From: Salvelinus alpinus | Taxonomy: Eukaryota; Chordata; Actinopteri; Salmoniformes; Salmonidae | Length of the DNA stretch: 64,000 bases | Assembly (NCBI RefSeq): GCF_045679555.1 | Contig: NC_092115.1 | Coordinates: forward strand, 37,859,728 to 37,923,727 | Reading direction: 5' to 3' | Part shown: in pieces, positions 1-14,662 of the stretch | Numbering within the stretch: position 1 is the first letter of the stretch | Layout of the letters: each line of letters begins with the position of its first letter | The notes under the pieces: model-generated | Told to the model about the DNA's origin: nothing | Databases searched by the model: none | What the model saw: the letters and a program-made list of their open reading frames with translations, nothing else | Program-made: the position numbers and the translations under genes

Positions 1-570
1 CATTTTAAAAGGCCAATTGATCATTAGAAAACCCTTTTGCTATTATGTTAGCACAGCTGAAAAATGTTGTTCTGATTTAAAGAAGCAATAAACTGGCCTT
101 CTTTAGACTCCGTTAAGTATCTGGAGCATCAGCATTTGTCGGTTCAATTCCAGGCTCAAAATGGCTAGAAATTAAGTTCCTTCTTCTTAAACTCATCCGT
201 CTATTCTTGTTCTGAGAAATGAAGGCTATTCCATGCGAGAAATTGCCAAGAAACGGAAGATCTCGTACAACGCTGTGTACTACTCCCTTCACAGAACAGC
301 GCAAACTGGCTCCAACCAGAATAGAAAGAGGAGTGGGAGGCCTCGGTGCACAACTGAGCAAGAGGACAAGTACATTAGAGTGTCTAGTTTGAGAAACAGA
401 TGCCTCACAAGTCCTCAAATGGCAGCTTCATTAAATAGTACCCGCAAAACACCAGTCTCAACGTCAACAGTGAAGAGGCGACTCCGGGAGGCTGGCCTTT
501 TTAGGCAGAGTTGCAAAGAAAAAAGCCATGTCTCAGACTGGCCAATAAAAATAAAAGATTAAGATGGAGG
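1..570 (+). mobile_element. Tc1-like transposon, 5' fragment with transposase N-terminus
   Basis: From about 233 to 562 the plus strand encodes a helix-turn-helix DNA-binding region typical of Tc1 transposases: MREIAKKRKISYNAVYY, then a GRPR hook (SGRPRCTTEQEDKYI) and the second helical subdomain ending TVKRRLREAGLF. The reading continues upstream in another frame. The catalytic DDE part is absent; similarity stops near 570. This is a dead fragment, and the left end of the window may cut it further. Confidence 0.85.
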
Positions 571-790
571 AACTACTCCCAAGCTTAATTGCACCCACCA
601 TAACCCTTCCTCCTACAGACAACTCCTGGTGTAAACCCTCGGCTATGGCACCCCTCGTGTCTCTATTAGAACTAATGATTAATAATAGTTAAAGATCAGA
701 AATCCAAACCCATCACTGGCATTTCAACTGAGCCAGGATCACAGTCAAATGGATTCTGCTGATTTAGTCACTCATCTGTAAAAAAGAAAA
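570..790. other. Unassigned spacer
   Basis: No coding or repeat signal is recognised between the Tc1 fragment and the hAT relic. It ends in an A/AG-rich run near 780-800. Confidence 0.4.
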
Positions 791-1310
791 AAAAAGAAAA
801 TGCATTTCCCCTGCATGCTTGTATTCAGTTCATTCAGTTTCCCGAACATGTCTGTTACGTAGGCAAGGATACACATTTTCTTTTCATTACACAGAAATTC
901 AACAAAGTCGTTTTTTTACATCCATTGCGAATGACAACAGTTCCTCTCTCAATTCGAAAACTCTTTCAAACACTCCCCCTCAAAAACCACCAAGCTTTGG
1001 TGTGAAATAAAACGTTGTCATGCTCTGATCTCGGCCCTCGCAGCTAACATCCGTTTGGAGAGTATATGGTGGGTATTTTGAGTCGTTCAGTTTCCTCCTG
1101 ATTGCTCGCAATAGCATCAATTCTTAGTTTCACAGTGTTATATGACAAAGGTATTGATGTGAGTTTCTGAGCCTCTGCCTCCCCACACGCTGTTTTCACC
1201 ATATCAATGGTGAGCGGTCATATCAAAATCTCTGCAATAGTCTGGGGTTTCGTAGCGTGCCTAGCCATTCACCGTGGCAATGATTCAAGTGCAACTGTCA
1301 AGTGCAGCCT
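790..1310 (-). mobile_element. hAT-type transposase relic (ZBED/SCAND3-like)
   Basis: Read on the minus strand in several frames, this stretch gives phrases typical of hAT-derived ZBED5/SCAND3/GTF2IRD2-like proteins: CGEAEAQKLTSIPLS with NTVKLRIDAIA, a degenerate HTKAWWFLRG segment, and EFLCNEKKMCILAYVTDMFG followed by KLNELNTSMQGK. Frame breaks separate the segments, so it is a decayed transposase and not a host gene. I rely on recalled family phrases; no alignment was run. Confidence 0.6.
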
Positions 1311-2080
1311 TTTCCCATATATATATATATATCTGTATATGTTTTTTTACAATGATTTTGGAAATTCTCCGGCAACCACATTTTCATATCAGGGACCCCT
1401 AGTTTGGGAACCACTGCCCTATACAGACACACACACAGGAATATTTGTCTGTTAAGATGCAAAAATATCCTCTGCTGTTGTGAATCACTCACACCTGGTC
1501 CAGTGTCACACGTCTGAACATGGCCACCACAAGATGTTTTGGGGTGACGAAGTGATAAAGGCCTAGTGCACCAATTTTTGTGAGAAATACTTTTTTTTCC
1601 TACTTTTCTTTTGTCTGTATTATTTTTTGGGGTGATTTATCAGGGGGTGCTGTAGCCCCCTCAGCACCCCTACTTCCCGTGGCTATGGTCTGAAACATCA
1701 GCCAATTTCATTTTCAATGTGAATGTATGTGTGTGGGTAGGGGGGCAGCAATGCCATGATGATAATAACAGGATGTGACACACACAAATATCCCCTTACC
1801 TGTGTAACATCTGGAGAAACAATAAATGTCCACCCTCCCCCCCCCCCCCCTCCCCCCTGCTCACACACACAGCAGGATGTTTTAAGTGCGCTTGACTGGC
1901 CAACCGTACCACGGGGATTTATCAGTTTCACTTTCAAGAGCGTGAAGATACACCTCATCTCTCTTTCTCTTTCTCTCTCTCTCTCTCTTACACACACACA
2001 CGCGCACACGCGCACACACACACACACACCGTAACACCACTCAATGAGAGAACCAAGTGAAGATTAATTATGTTTTTTTA
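1310..2080. other. Intergenic, repeat-rich, downstream of cxcr4
   Basis: No gene is seen. It holds a short TA run near 1318-1332, a C-rich tract near 1838-1857, and CT then CA microsatellite sequence at about 1960-2031. ORFs here are translations of these simple repeats. Confidence 0.7.
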
Positions 2081-2084
2081 ACAT

Positions 2085-2090
2085 TTTATT
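2085..2090 (-). promoter_or_regulatory. cxcr4: Candidate poly(A) signal of cxcr4
   Basis: The plus strand reads TTTATT, which is AATAAA on the minus strand, about 290 nt past the cxcr4 stop codon. If it is used, the 3' UTR contains the long CA microsatellite at 2240-2351. Confidence 0.5.
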
Positions 2091-2227
2091 ACAAACATGT
2101 TAGAAGTTTTTTAAAAAGCATACATACTTACATACCATAACAACAGTGAATGCTGGCAAAGCAAAAAATATTTACAAAAAAATCTCAAGATATTAGAAAG
2201 AACTGACCAGCAGTCTTACTCTCATTA

Positions 2228-2353
<126 letters not shown>

Positions 2354-2378
2354 ATTAGGCTATCGACTATTATCTTTC

Positions 2379-3664
2379 TTAGCTGGAGTGCAGACTAGAT
2401 GACTCTGACTCTGTCGTTGTGGACGTCGTGGCGCCTGTTCGTCTACGCGGGAGAATCTTCAGGCTTGACATGCGTGTAAGTGTGAGGGCGCGGCGAGCAG
2501 AACTCTTGAAACCCACACCCAGGAAGGCGTAGAGCAGCGGGTTCAAGCAGCAATGGGCGTACGCCATTGGCTCAGACACCGCTAACCACAACCCCAGGCC
2601 TGACTCCAACGTACAGCCCCGCGGGATCAGCTCCAAGCGGAGGAGAGCATCCACTGTGATACCAATGCAGTACGGCAGCCAGCAGAGGAAGAAACAGAGA
2701 ACCAAAGCCACAGTGGTCCGCACCGCCCTCCTCTTCTGCCTCTGGCCTCCCAGAGGGCCGCGGGTCAGCCTGGACACGATCACACAGTAACACACCAGTA
2801 GCACCAGGCCCGGCACCACCAGCCCCACCAGCACCGTCTGAAGGTGAAACAGGGACACCCACAGTGGGGCGTTCTCTGACGGATAGAGCCTTGCACACAC
2901 CATCTCCCCTTCCCCTGCCTCCTGGGTCCGAGCGAACACCATGTCGGGGATGGCGAGGAGACCAGCAGGCAGCCAGGCACCAGCGTACACATACCTGCGA
3001 GCTAGCCGCTGCCGGATGCGTGAGGTGCTGGTGTCCGTGGCTTTGACCACGGCCAGGTAGCGGTCCAGACTGATGAAGGCCAGGATCAGCACGCTGCCAT
3101 ACAGGTTCACCGTGTAGATGACGTGCACGCTGACACATGTGACTGCTCCAAAGCGCCAGTCCCCTAGTGCTGCGTCCACAGCCCAGAACGGCAGCGCCAG
3201 CACGAAGAGCAGGTCAGCGGCGGAGAGGTGCAGCCGGTAGCGGTCCGTTAGGCTGAGCCGGGCCTTCCGCTGGCAGCCCAGTACAAACACCACCAGGCCA
3301 TTCCCGGTGATCCCCAGGGTGAAGATGAAACCGTACACCACCGGGAGGAAGATACGCTGCACACTGGGGCTCAGCAGCTCACGGTCACATGGCTCCTCAA
3401 ATCCAGCACCGAAATCGCCCAAGCCAGAACCAAAACCGGAAATCGTGTCATTGTACTCATAATCCGATTCTGGTATCACAAAGTGCTACAGAGAGAGGGA
3501 GAGAGAAGGATAATTGAGTACACTTAAAAAATACGATGTGCACAATTTTAAGAACCGATGCTACAATCTGATTAGTGATTAACATGATAACCAAGACAAA
3601 TGCTGACAGCCATATAAAGTCCCAGAAAAGTTTTGTTAACAAGCCATACCTCGTAGTAGGACAT
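2379..3664 (-). CDS. cxcr4: C-X-C chemokine receptor type 4 (two coding exons)
   Basis: This is the seven-helix receptor for CXCL12 at the plasma membrane, which signals through Gi in cell migration, haematopoiesis and development. Coding exon 1 (3650-3664) gives MSYYE and ends at a GT donor. Exon 2 (2379-3485) follows an AG acceptor with HFVIPESDYEY, for 373 residues in all, close to the usual length. Visible hallmarks are an acidic N-terminus with EEPCDRE, the LSAADLLFVLALPFWAVDA helix 2 block, VIYTVNLYGSVLILAFISLDRY with the DRY motif, the ECL2 cysteine in EMVCARLYP, HCCLNPLLYAF (NPxxY) and the tail SSLKILPRR...TESESSSLHSS, a CXCR4 signature. The short first coding exon matches vertebrate CXCR4 structure, and the MxYYEH start resembles teleost cxcr4a. 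A CXCR1/2 identity does not fit the tail. The frame is intact. A TATTTAA-like box lies about 100 nt upstream. Confidence 0.96.
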
Positions 3665-3907
3665 GATGGAGACAGCTATATTTTTGTCTCTCCCTCTGTT
3701 CTCTCCTGCCACGTCTGTCTTTCTCTTCTCCAAATGGAGTAAAGTTCTGTACCCGGTGAGGTTAAATAGCTGAGTCTACCCTTCTTCCACCCTTGCTCCG
3801 CCCCCAACACACACACACACACACACATCTGTGACCCGCTGAAATGCTTTTCCTGTTTTCGAGGTGTCAGGTGCTGAAAGTGGCTCTATCGCAGGATTTT
3901 TGAGTTA

Positions 3908-3920
3908 GTGTGTGTGTGCG

Positions 3921-4003
<83 letters not shown>
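3908..4003. repeat. (GT)n microsatellite, about 95 bp
   Basis: A GT dinucleotide run with a few GC interruptions near its left end, upstream of cxcr4. Confidence 0.97.
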
Positions 4004-4151
4004 ACGCTCCTTTGTTTACAGTTTAGGCCCCTAACATCAAATCTGTGAGAATAATATTGTTGACAATGGCATGATGACATAATGCTGTTGTTGTCTATTG
4101 ACAGTCAAACAATAAAGGAGAGGGGAAACGTTATAAACATATTCTCACCAC

Positions 4152-4740
4152 ACAGCTGTAGTGTGTCTGTATGTATGAGGGTACAGCTGTAGTGTGTCTG
4201 TATGTATGAGGGTACAGCTGTAGTGTGTCTGTATGTATGAGGGTACAGCTGTAGTGTGTCTGTATGTATGAGGGTACAGCTGTAGTGTGTCTGTATGTAT
4301 GAGGGTACAGCTGTAGTGTGTCTGTATGTATGAGGGTACAGCTGTAGTGTGTCTGTATGTATGAGGGTACAGCTGTAGTGTGTCTGTATGTATGAGGGTA
4401 CAGCTGTAGTGTGTCTGTATGTATGAGGGTACAGCTGTAGTGTGTCTGTATGTATGAGGGTACAGCTGTAGTGTGTCTGTATGTATGAGGGTACAGCTGT
4501 AGTGTGTCTGTATGTATGAGGGTACAGCTGTAGTGTGTCTGTATGTATGAGGGTACAGCTGTAGTGTGTCTGTATGTATGAGGGTACAGCTGTAGTGTGT
4601 CTGTATGTATGAGGGTACAGCTGTAGTGTGTCTGTATGTATGAGGGTACAGCTGTAGTGTGTCTGTATGTATGAGGGCACCGCTGTAGTGTGTCTGTATG
4701 TATGAGGGTACAGCTGTAGTGCGTCTGTATGTATGAGGGT
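4152..4740. repeat. 31-bp tandem satellite, 19 units
   Basis: A 31-bp unit starting ACAGCTGTAGTGTGTCTGTA repeats head to tail; 589 bp divided by 31 is exactly 19. The inner units are identical, and only the last two carry changes. Because 31 is not a multiple of 3 and the unit lacks stops on the minus strand, three overlapping minus-strand ORFs of about 190-240 residues arise from it. They are not genes. Confidence 0.98.
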
Positions 4741-4915
4741 ACAGCTGCTGCGTGTGAGTGAGATAAATTGAGAGTGAGGGAGAGCGAGTTTGTGTTTGCA
4801 CCACTTTGTCCCTTTGACACAGAGCTGAATCAGAACAGTCCTGCATGAGTGGCACCATGAAGAAGTGCACGGGTGTGTGAGAAAATTCTGACTTGCGTCA
4901 TCTGACAGGATTATT

Positions 4916-7110
<2,195 letters not shown>

Positions 7111-8959
7111 TACACCGAATAAAAATATAAAAACGCAACGTGCAACAAGGTTGCAGCTCATATAAGGAAATGAGTCAATTGAAATGAATGCATTAGGCCC
7201 TAATCTAGGGATTTCACATGACTGAGATTACAGTTATGCATCTGTAGGTCACAGATAGCTTTAAGAAAAATGTAGGGGTATAGATCAGAAAAACAGTCAG
7301 CATCTGGTGTGACCATTTGCTTCATGCAGCTTCACACATCTTCTTCGCATACAGTTGATCAGCCTGTTGATTGTGCCCTGTGGAATGTTGTTCCACTCCT
7401 CTTCAATGGCTGTGCGAAGTTGCTGGATTTTGGCGGGAACTGGAACACGCTGTCGTACATGTCGATCCAGAACATCCCAGACGTGCTCAATGGGTGACAT
7501 GTCTGGTGAGTATGGAGGAACTGGAACATTTTCAGCTTCCAGGAATTGTGAACAGATTCTTGCGACATGGGGCCGTGCATTATCATGCTGAAACATGGAG
7601 GTGATGGCGGCGGATGAATGGCACGACAATGGACCTCAGGATCTTGTCACGGTATCTCTGTGCATTCAAATAGATAAAATCGATTAAATGCAATTGTGTT
7701 TGTTGTCCGTAGCTTATGCCTGCCCATACCATAACCCCACCGCCACCATGGGGCACTCTGTTCGCAACATTGACATCAGGAAACCGCTTGCCCAAATGAT
7801 GCCATCCATGCTGTCTGCCATCTGCCGGGGTACAGTTGAAACCGTGATTCATCTGTGAAGACCACACTGCTCCAGCGTGCCAGTGGCCATCGAAGGTGAG
7901 CATTTGCCCTCTGAAGTCAGTTACGACGCCGAACTGCAGTCAGGTCAAGACCCTGGTGAGGACGACGAGCGCACAGATGAGCTTCCATGAGATGGTTTCT
8001 GACAGTTTGTGCAGAAATTCTTTGGTTGTGTAAACCCACTGTTTCATCAGCTGTCTGGGTCGCTGGTCTCAGACGATCCCGCAGAAGAAGAAGCCGACTG
8101 TGGAGGTCCTGGGCTGGAATGGTCACACGTGGTCTGCGGTCGTGACGCCGTACTGCCAAATTCTCTAAAACGACGTTGGAGGCGGCTTATGGTAGACAAC
8201 ATGAACATTTAATTCTCTGTCAACCTCTCTGATGGAAATTCCTGCAGTCAGCATGCAAATTGCACACTCTTTCAAAACTTGAGACATCTGTGGCATTGTG
8301 TTGTGTGACAAAACTGCACCAGCACAAGGTGCACTTGTAATGATCATGCTGTTTAATCAGCTTCTTGATATTCCATACATGTCAGGTGGATGGATTGCCT
8401 TGTCAAAGGAGAAAGGCTCACTAAGAGGGATGTAATCAAACATGTACCCCAAATTTGAGAGAAATAAGCTTTTTGTGAGTATGGGAAATTTCTGGGATCT
8501 TTTAATTCAGCTCATGAAACACTTTACATGTGGCTTCTTAACAGGCTTCTTAACAGCTTCTACCCCCAAGCCATAAGACTCATGAACAGCTAATCAAATG
8601 GCTACCTGGACTATTTGCGCTGCTGCTACTCTCTGTTTATTATTTATGCATAGACACTTTACCTACATGTACATATTACTGTGCCCTGCACATTGACCCC
8701 CTGTATATACCCTCGCTACTGTTATTTTATTGTTGCTCTTTAATTATGTATTATTTTTCTACTTTATATATATATATATATATTTTTTTACTTCAGTTTA
8801 TTTTTAGTAAATACTTTAAAACGTATTTTTCTTAAAACGCCATTGTTGGTTAAGGGCTTGTATATAACCATTTCACGGTAAGGTCTATTCTATTCTATTC
8901 TATTCGGCGCATGTGACAAATAACATTTTATTTGATTTAATATATTTGTGTTCAGTATA
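7111..8959 (-). mobile_element. Tc1-like transposon, minus-strand transposase, interrupted near its right end
   Basis: The left end reads TACACCGAATAAAAATATAA and the right end closes near 8959 with TATTTGTGTTCAGTATA, both consistent with the inverted ends of an abundant salmonid Tc1 family and flanked by TA. The minus strand carries transposase pieces in different frames: RRPHQGLDLTAVRRRN, LTFDGHWHAGAVWSS, GGGVMVWAGISYGQQ, then FQHDNARPHVARICSQFLE and PYSPDMSPIEHVWDVLDRHV, the catalytic D and E regions. Frame breaks mean it is no longer coding. A LINE 3' end (8533-8940) sits within its right terminal repeat. Confidence 0.85.
8533..8940 (+). mobile_element. 3' end of a Rex/CR1-like LINE inserted in the Tc1 terminal repeat
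   Basis: It begins with the ORF2 C-terminus (bases reading AACAGCTTCTACCCCCAAGC) and continues into the 3' UTR, ending ATTCTATTCTATTC... and ATTTTATTTGATTT. The same family occupies 22.2-25.1 kb. Copies truncated at the 5' end are usual for LINEs. A 12-bp motif (GGCTTCTTAACA) is doubled at the left junction. Confidence 0.8.
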
Positions 8960-9099
8960 GATTAAGGGCCTCATTGCCAAAATCCCATGCTATCCTTTTA
9001 ACGGTATAAATGGGCTTCTTCTCCTTTATCTGCTCTGGTGTGAAAACACTGGACATGTGAATGCATATTTAAAGAACATCACACTGCTTGCTCAGCAAG

Positions 9100-9440
9100 T
9101 ACTACTGCTCATGTTTCTCGGCCCAAGAAAGTCTCTTCTTCTTACTGCTGTCCTTTAGTAGTGGTTTCTTTGCAGCAATTCGAACATAAAGGCCTGATTC
9201 ACGCAGTCTCCTCTGAACAGCTAATGTTGAGATGTGTCTGTTACTTGAACTCTGTGAAACATTTATTTGGGCTGCCATCTGAGGTGCAGTTAACTCTACT
9301 GAACTTATCCTCTGTAGCAGAGGTAACTCTGGGTCTTCCTTTCCTGTGGCGGTTCTCATGAGAGCCAGTTTCATCATAGCGCTTGATGGTTTTTGCGACT
9401 GCACTTGAAGAAACTTTCAAAGTTCTTGAAATGTTCTGTA
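9100..9440 (-). mobile_element. Tc1-like transposase N-terminal fragment
   Basis: The minus strand encodes [20 protein letters not shown], then [19 protein letters not shown] and [20 protein letters not shown], the DNA-binding part of a Tc1 transposase. The catalytic part is missing. It is the same family as the fragment at 12199-12466. Confidence 0.85.
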
Positions 9441-9820
9441 TTGACTGACCTTCATGTCTTTAAGTAATGATGGACTGTTGTTTCTCTTTGCTTATTTGAG
9501 CTGTTCATGCCATTATATGGACTTGGTCTTTTACCAAGTAGGGCTACTTCCTCCTGATTCAGCTCACACCAGGCTTGAACCCAGGACCTCTGCCTTGCTT
9601 GCACGTGACCACCCTCCTGGAGCATCTTCCCAGTCGGCACCACACAATACACTAGCTATTTGCTGGTGCAAGTGGGGACACAGTCTGAGGAGAAAGTTTC
9701 ACACATCCCCATGTGCTTCACATACAAGCAAACACCTGGTAGGCATCCACCTTATTGCTTATCACCGGTTCTGTGTGAAATGTGAAAAAGCTGGACAGGT
9801 GAATGGCAGGCAGAGTAGGA
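9440..9820. other. Unassigned repeat-like spacer
   Basis: No gene is recognised. The sequence near 9545-9640 reads like a dispersed salmonid repeat (CACACCAGGCTTGAACCCAG), but I cannot name its family. Confidence 0.4.
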
Positions 9821-11275
9821 GAGTAACAGATTATTTAAAAAACGGTAACTGTAATCCGTTACGTTACCAGCAAAAATATTGTCATCAGATTACAGATACT
9901 ATTGAAAAACTATATTATTACTTCAAGGATTACTTTTAAATTCAGAAAGGAGGTTTGCAGAATTTTTTTCCCGACATGTCTGTTTTCTCAATGATATTCA
10001 AATCAGCATTGAAAAAATTCAAGAAGTTTAAGCTGCCTATCAATCATTGTTTTTGAAACTAGTGGACAGCCAGTGAAAAATGCACTCTTGCAACAGATGC
10101 ACAGTGCGGATCCCAGCCTACAGAATAAAAATTTAGCTTTTATTGCTCAATCTAATTCCATTGGCCTAATGGACACATGTTCAAACTCGTACACTTTTGA
10201 TAGCCTTAAAGGGGCAATCTGTAGTTGCTACATCCATTTTTTAACTTAAATAATAAATATCCATTTATTCTTGATGAATATAACTTATACATGCCTCATG
10301 AGCTTAGCTCAACTGTCACACTCCATGAGAACCCAAAATATAAACTTGTTTTTCTCCAATGTTTGTAAACATTGCAAATGTAAACAAACACTGTAGAGCC
10401 TCATAACATGGTTAAAACAATACATGTTGATATCGTGGATGTTCAGTCCTTGCATCTATAGCTCTGTCTATTCATCTGAGTGATTACGTTTCTCCAGGCC
10501 CATCCCTCAGCTTTTTACCAAAACAGAGGTGGGGCAACCATTTTCTTATTGTTTCATCTTTGGATTTGCCCTTTAAACAGATGCATATTATCAAGATATC
10601 AAAGAGTCAACAACAAAAAGGTAAACAATAGGCCTATAGCAAAGGCAGCATATGGCATTCATTTTGCACATGTAAATAGCACTTTTCAGTAGTGGTCAAA
10701 GCATGCCATTCCATGAGCGCAGCATTTATTTTTCAACTCAAATCAATGAGCCCAATCAGTCCTCCATGACAACACCATCATAAACAACAGAGTAAGGCTG
10801 GATAATAAGTCCTTAGTTTTGGGGTTATGGTCAGGTAAAACAATTTGGCTAATCTATACTTCCATATTTCCAAGTCTTATTCTTGAAGGTCAAGGGGTTT
10901 AACATTTACGGGAATGACTGAAATTCTGATAGACTTTGGTTTTTAATGTGAAGATATAATTGAATTGTATTATTATATGTAGTAGAAAGCGATGGGTAAG
11001 ATGAAGCCTACATAACCAACTCATAAAGTAAAATTTAACATCCATATATGGCCAGATATGTAAACTTTATCATTGATTTATCCTGCAATAGATGTGGTTC
11101 GATTGGTAACATACGTTTTGGTCTTCTTCTAATGCCTCTTAAGGGGAAAGTAATCTAAAAGTAACTGAATGTAATCAGATTACATTACTGAGTTTGGGTA
11201 ATCCAAAAGTTGTTACTGATTACAATTTTGGACAGGTAACTAGTAACTTTAACGGAAAGTAACCTACCAACCCTG
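9820..11275. mobile_element. Putative non-autonomous DNA transposon with inverted ends
   Basis: The left end (AGTAACAGATTATTTAAAAA, then CGGTAACTGTAATCCGTTAC) resembles in inverse the right end near 11160-11275 (AATGTAATCAGATTACATTA, GGACAGGTAACTAGTAACTT). Both ends carry repeated GTAATC/GATTAC words and together frame about 1.45 kb without a convincing transposase ORF. I did not identify the superfamily. Confidence 0.5.
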
Positions 11276-11840
11276 ATGGCAGGTGATAAGCGATCTCCAT
11301 GTTGCTCTCACCTGTCAGATAAGAGTTAACTACTGTGTACTCTGGAGGAGAGATGAGAGAGAAAGGCACTTTGCCAGGGAGGACTGACAGGCTATGGTCC
11401 TTGTCCTTCCCCTGTGGAAGACCATGAAACCAGACAGTTTTGTTTGGATGTTAAATGACGAGACAGAGGCATTGATTCGAGTAACCAGTCTTTTTCAGTA
11501 TATTGCAATACATCCGGGTATCCCAAGCACACCAGTTTCAGTAATTAACATTTACCAACAGATGGCATCACTGTGTCATCTTAAACCCATAACAAGTTTT
11601 TACAAAACCAACACGCAATATAATAATGCTGCATTTGAGAACCTGCTCTATCAGTTCAACAGCTACCTCTAGTGGCGAAACCGTAGAACTGTACCCCACC
11701 ATCACTATGGAAGTAGCTATTACCTGTAAGCGCTTTGGTTTTACACAATGTTGCTCCTTCAAGGAGAAAATGGGTTGTTCATATTTGCATACCACATTTG
11801 ATTGGCTAGAATCTTTCAGTCTTTTACACGGTGTCAAGAT
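11275..11840. other. mcm6 5' flank, no other gene seen
   Basis: This is AT-rich flanking sequence with short overlapping ORFs on both strands and no recognised domain. It includes an ATTGG (inverse CCAAT) near 11801. Confidence 0.5.
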
Positions 11841-11905
11841 ACAACGATTGGATTGGTCAACTGTGTCTCCCCAAACGTCACATGGTCCTTGTTATCGCGC
11901 GAAAA
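11840..11905 (+). promoter_or_regulatory. mcm6: mcm6 promoter relic: CCAAT boxes and E2F site
   Basis: Two adjoining inverse CCAAT boxes (GATTGGATTGG, near 11847-11857) are followed at 11896-11905 by CGCGCGAAAA, a strong E2F-type element, about 100 bp before the mcm6 start codon. CCAAT plus E2F is the usual arrangement at G1/S-regulated replication genes, which include the MCM family. The site is still intact although the gene behind it is broken. Confidence 0.6.
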
Positions 11906-12198
11906 GTGCACTTTCTCTTCTCCAGCGTGCATGGTACGGTTCGTCAAGGGAAGACGGAGGAGATTTTAGAAACAATTTTATATTTCAGTATTAATCCAGT
12001 GAAAAGATGGATCTTGCACAGACGACTCAGGAGAATGCGGGACAGATGGTGAAAGACGAGTTGGCAGAGATTATTATTATTATGTTATTGTTCTTCTTGA
12101 TACCTAACGTTAGCTGACTGGTAGATTTATAGCTAGCTAGATAATAGCATTCTCTCAACCAGCTTCATGAGCTAGACACCTGGAATTATTTTCCAACA

Positions 12199-12985
<787 letters not shown>

Positions 12986-13186
12986 ACACACACTCTCTCC
13001 CTCTGACCTCCCTCCTTGTCCTCCAGGCCACTGAATGCCCGTACGTCCATCCTGGCGGCTGCTAACCCGGTCGGTGGTCGCTACGACCGCAGCAAGAGTC
13101 AAACAGAACGTCAACCTGTCCACTCCCATCATCAGCCGCTTCGACCTCTTCTTCATCCTGGTGGACGACTGCAATGAGGTGTGTTC

Positions 13187-13219
<33 letters not shown>

Positions 13220-13410
13220 ACATTTGTGTGTGTATGTGAAGAATGGTGTGTGTATAATTACTAATGGAAATGTGTGTGTAGGTAACAGACTATGCCATAG
13301 CCAGGCGTATTGTGGATCTGCACTCTCGCATTGAGAACTCAGTAGACAGACTCTACTCTCTGGATGAGATCAGAAGATACCTGGTCTTCGCCCGACAGTT
13401 CAAACCCAAG

Positions 13411-14281
<871 letters not shown>

Positions 14282-14662
14282 TAACGGCGGCACCAACGGA
14301 GTTAACGGACACACCGACGTTGTGAGCGGCCACTCTGACAGCGGCCGCTGCGTCTGACCTTCCCAGAGTACCGCCGCATCTCCAACCTGCTGGTGCTGCA
14401 TCTCCGCAGGGCCGAAGAGGGTAATCAATCAATCAATCAATTTTATTTTATATAGCCCTTCGTACATCAGCTAATATCTCGAAGTGCTGTACAGACACCC
14501 AGCCTAAAACCCCAAACAGCTAGTAATGCAGGTGTAGAAGCACGGTGGCTAGGAAAAACTCCCTAGAAAGGCCAAAACCTAGGAAGAAACCTAGAGAGGA
14601 ACCAGGCTATGAGGGGTGGCCAGTCCTCTTCTGGCTGTGCCGGGTGGAGATTATAACAGAAC

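Noticed and set aside
2379-3664. Identification as CXCR1/CXCR2, which lie near PNKD-TMBIM1 in human
   Set aside because: The tail (SSLKIL...TESESSSLHSS), helix 3 (HVIYTVNLY) and the short first coding exon are specific to CXCR4, and mcm6 is its known neighbour.
4152-4740. CRISPR-like array
   Set aside because: The 31-bp units follow each other without spacers, in a vertebrate genome; it is a satellite.
4105-4870. Three minus-strand ORFs of 191, 229 and 241 residues
   Set aside because: They are translations of the 31-bp tandem satellite in three frames; no domain, no splice or start context.
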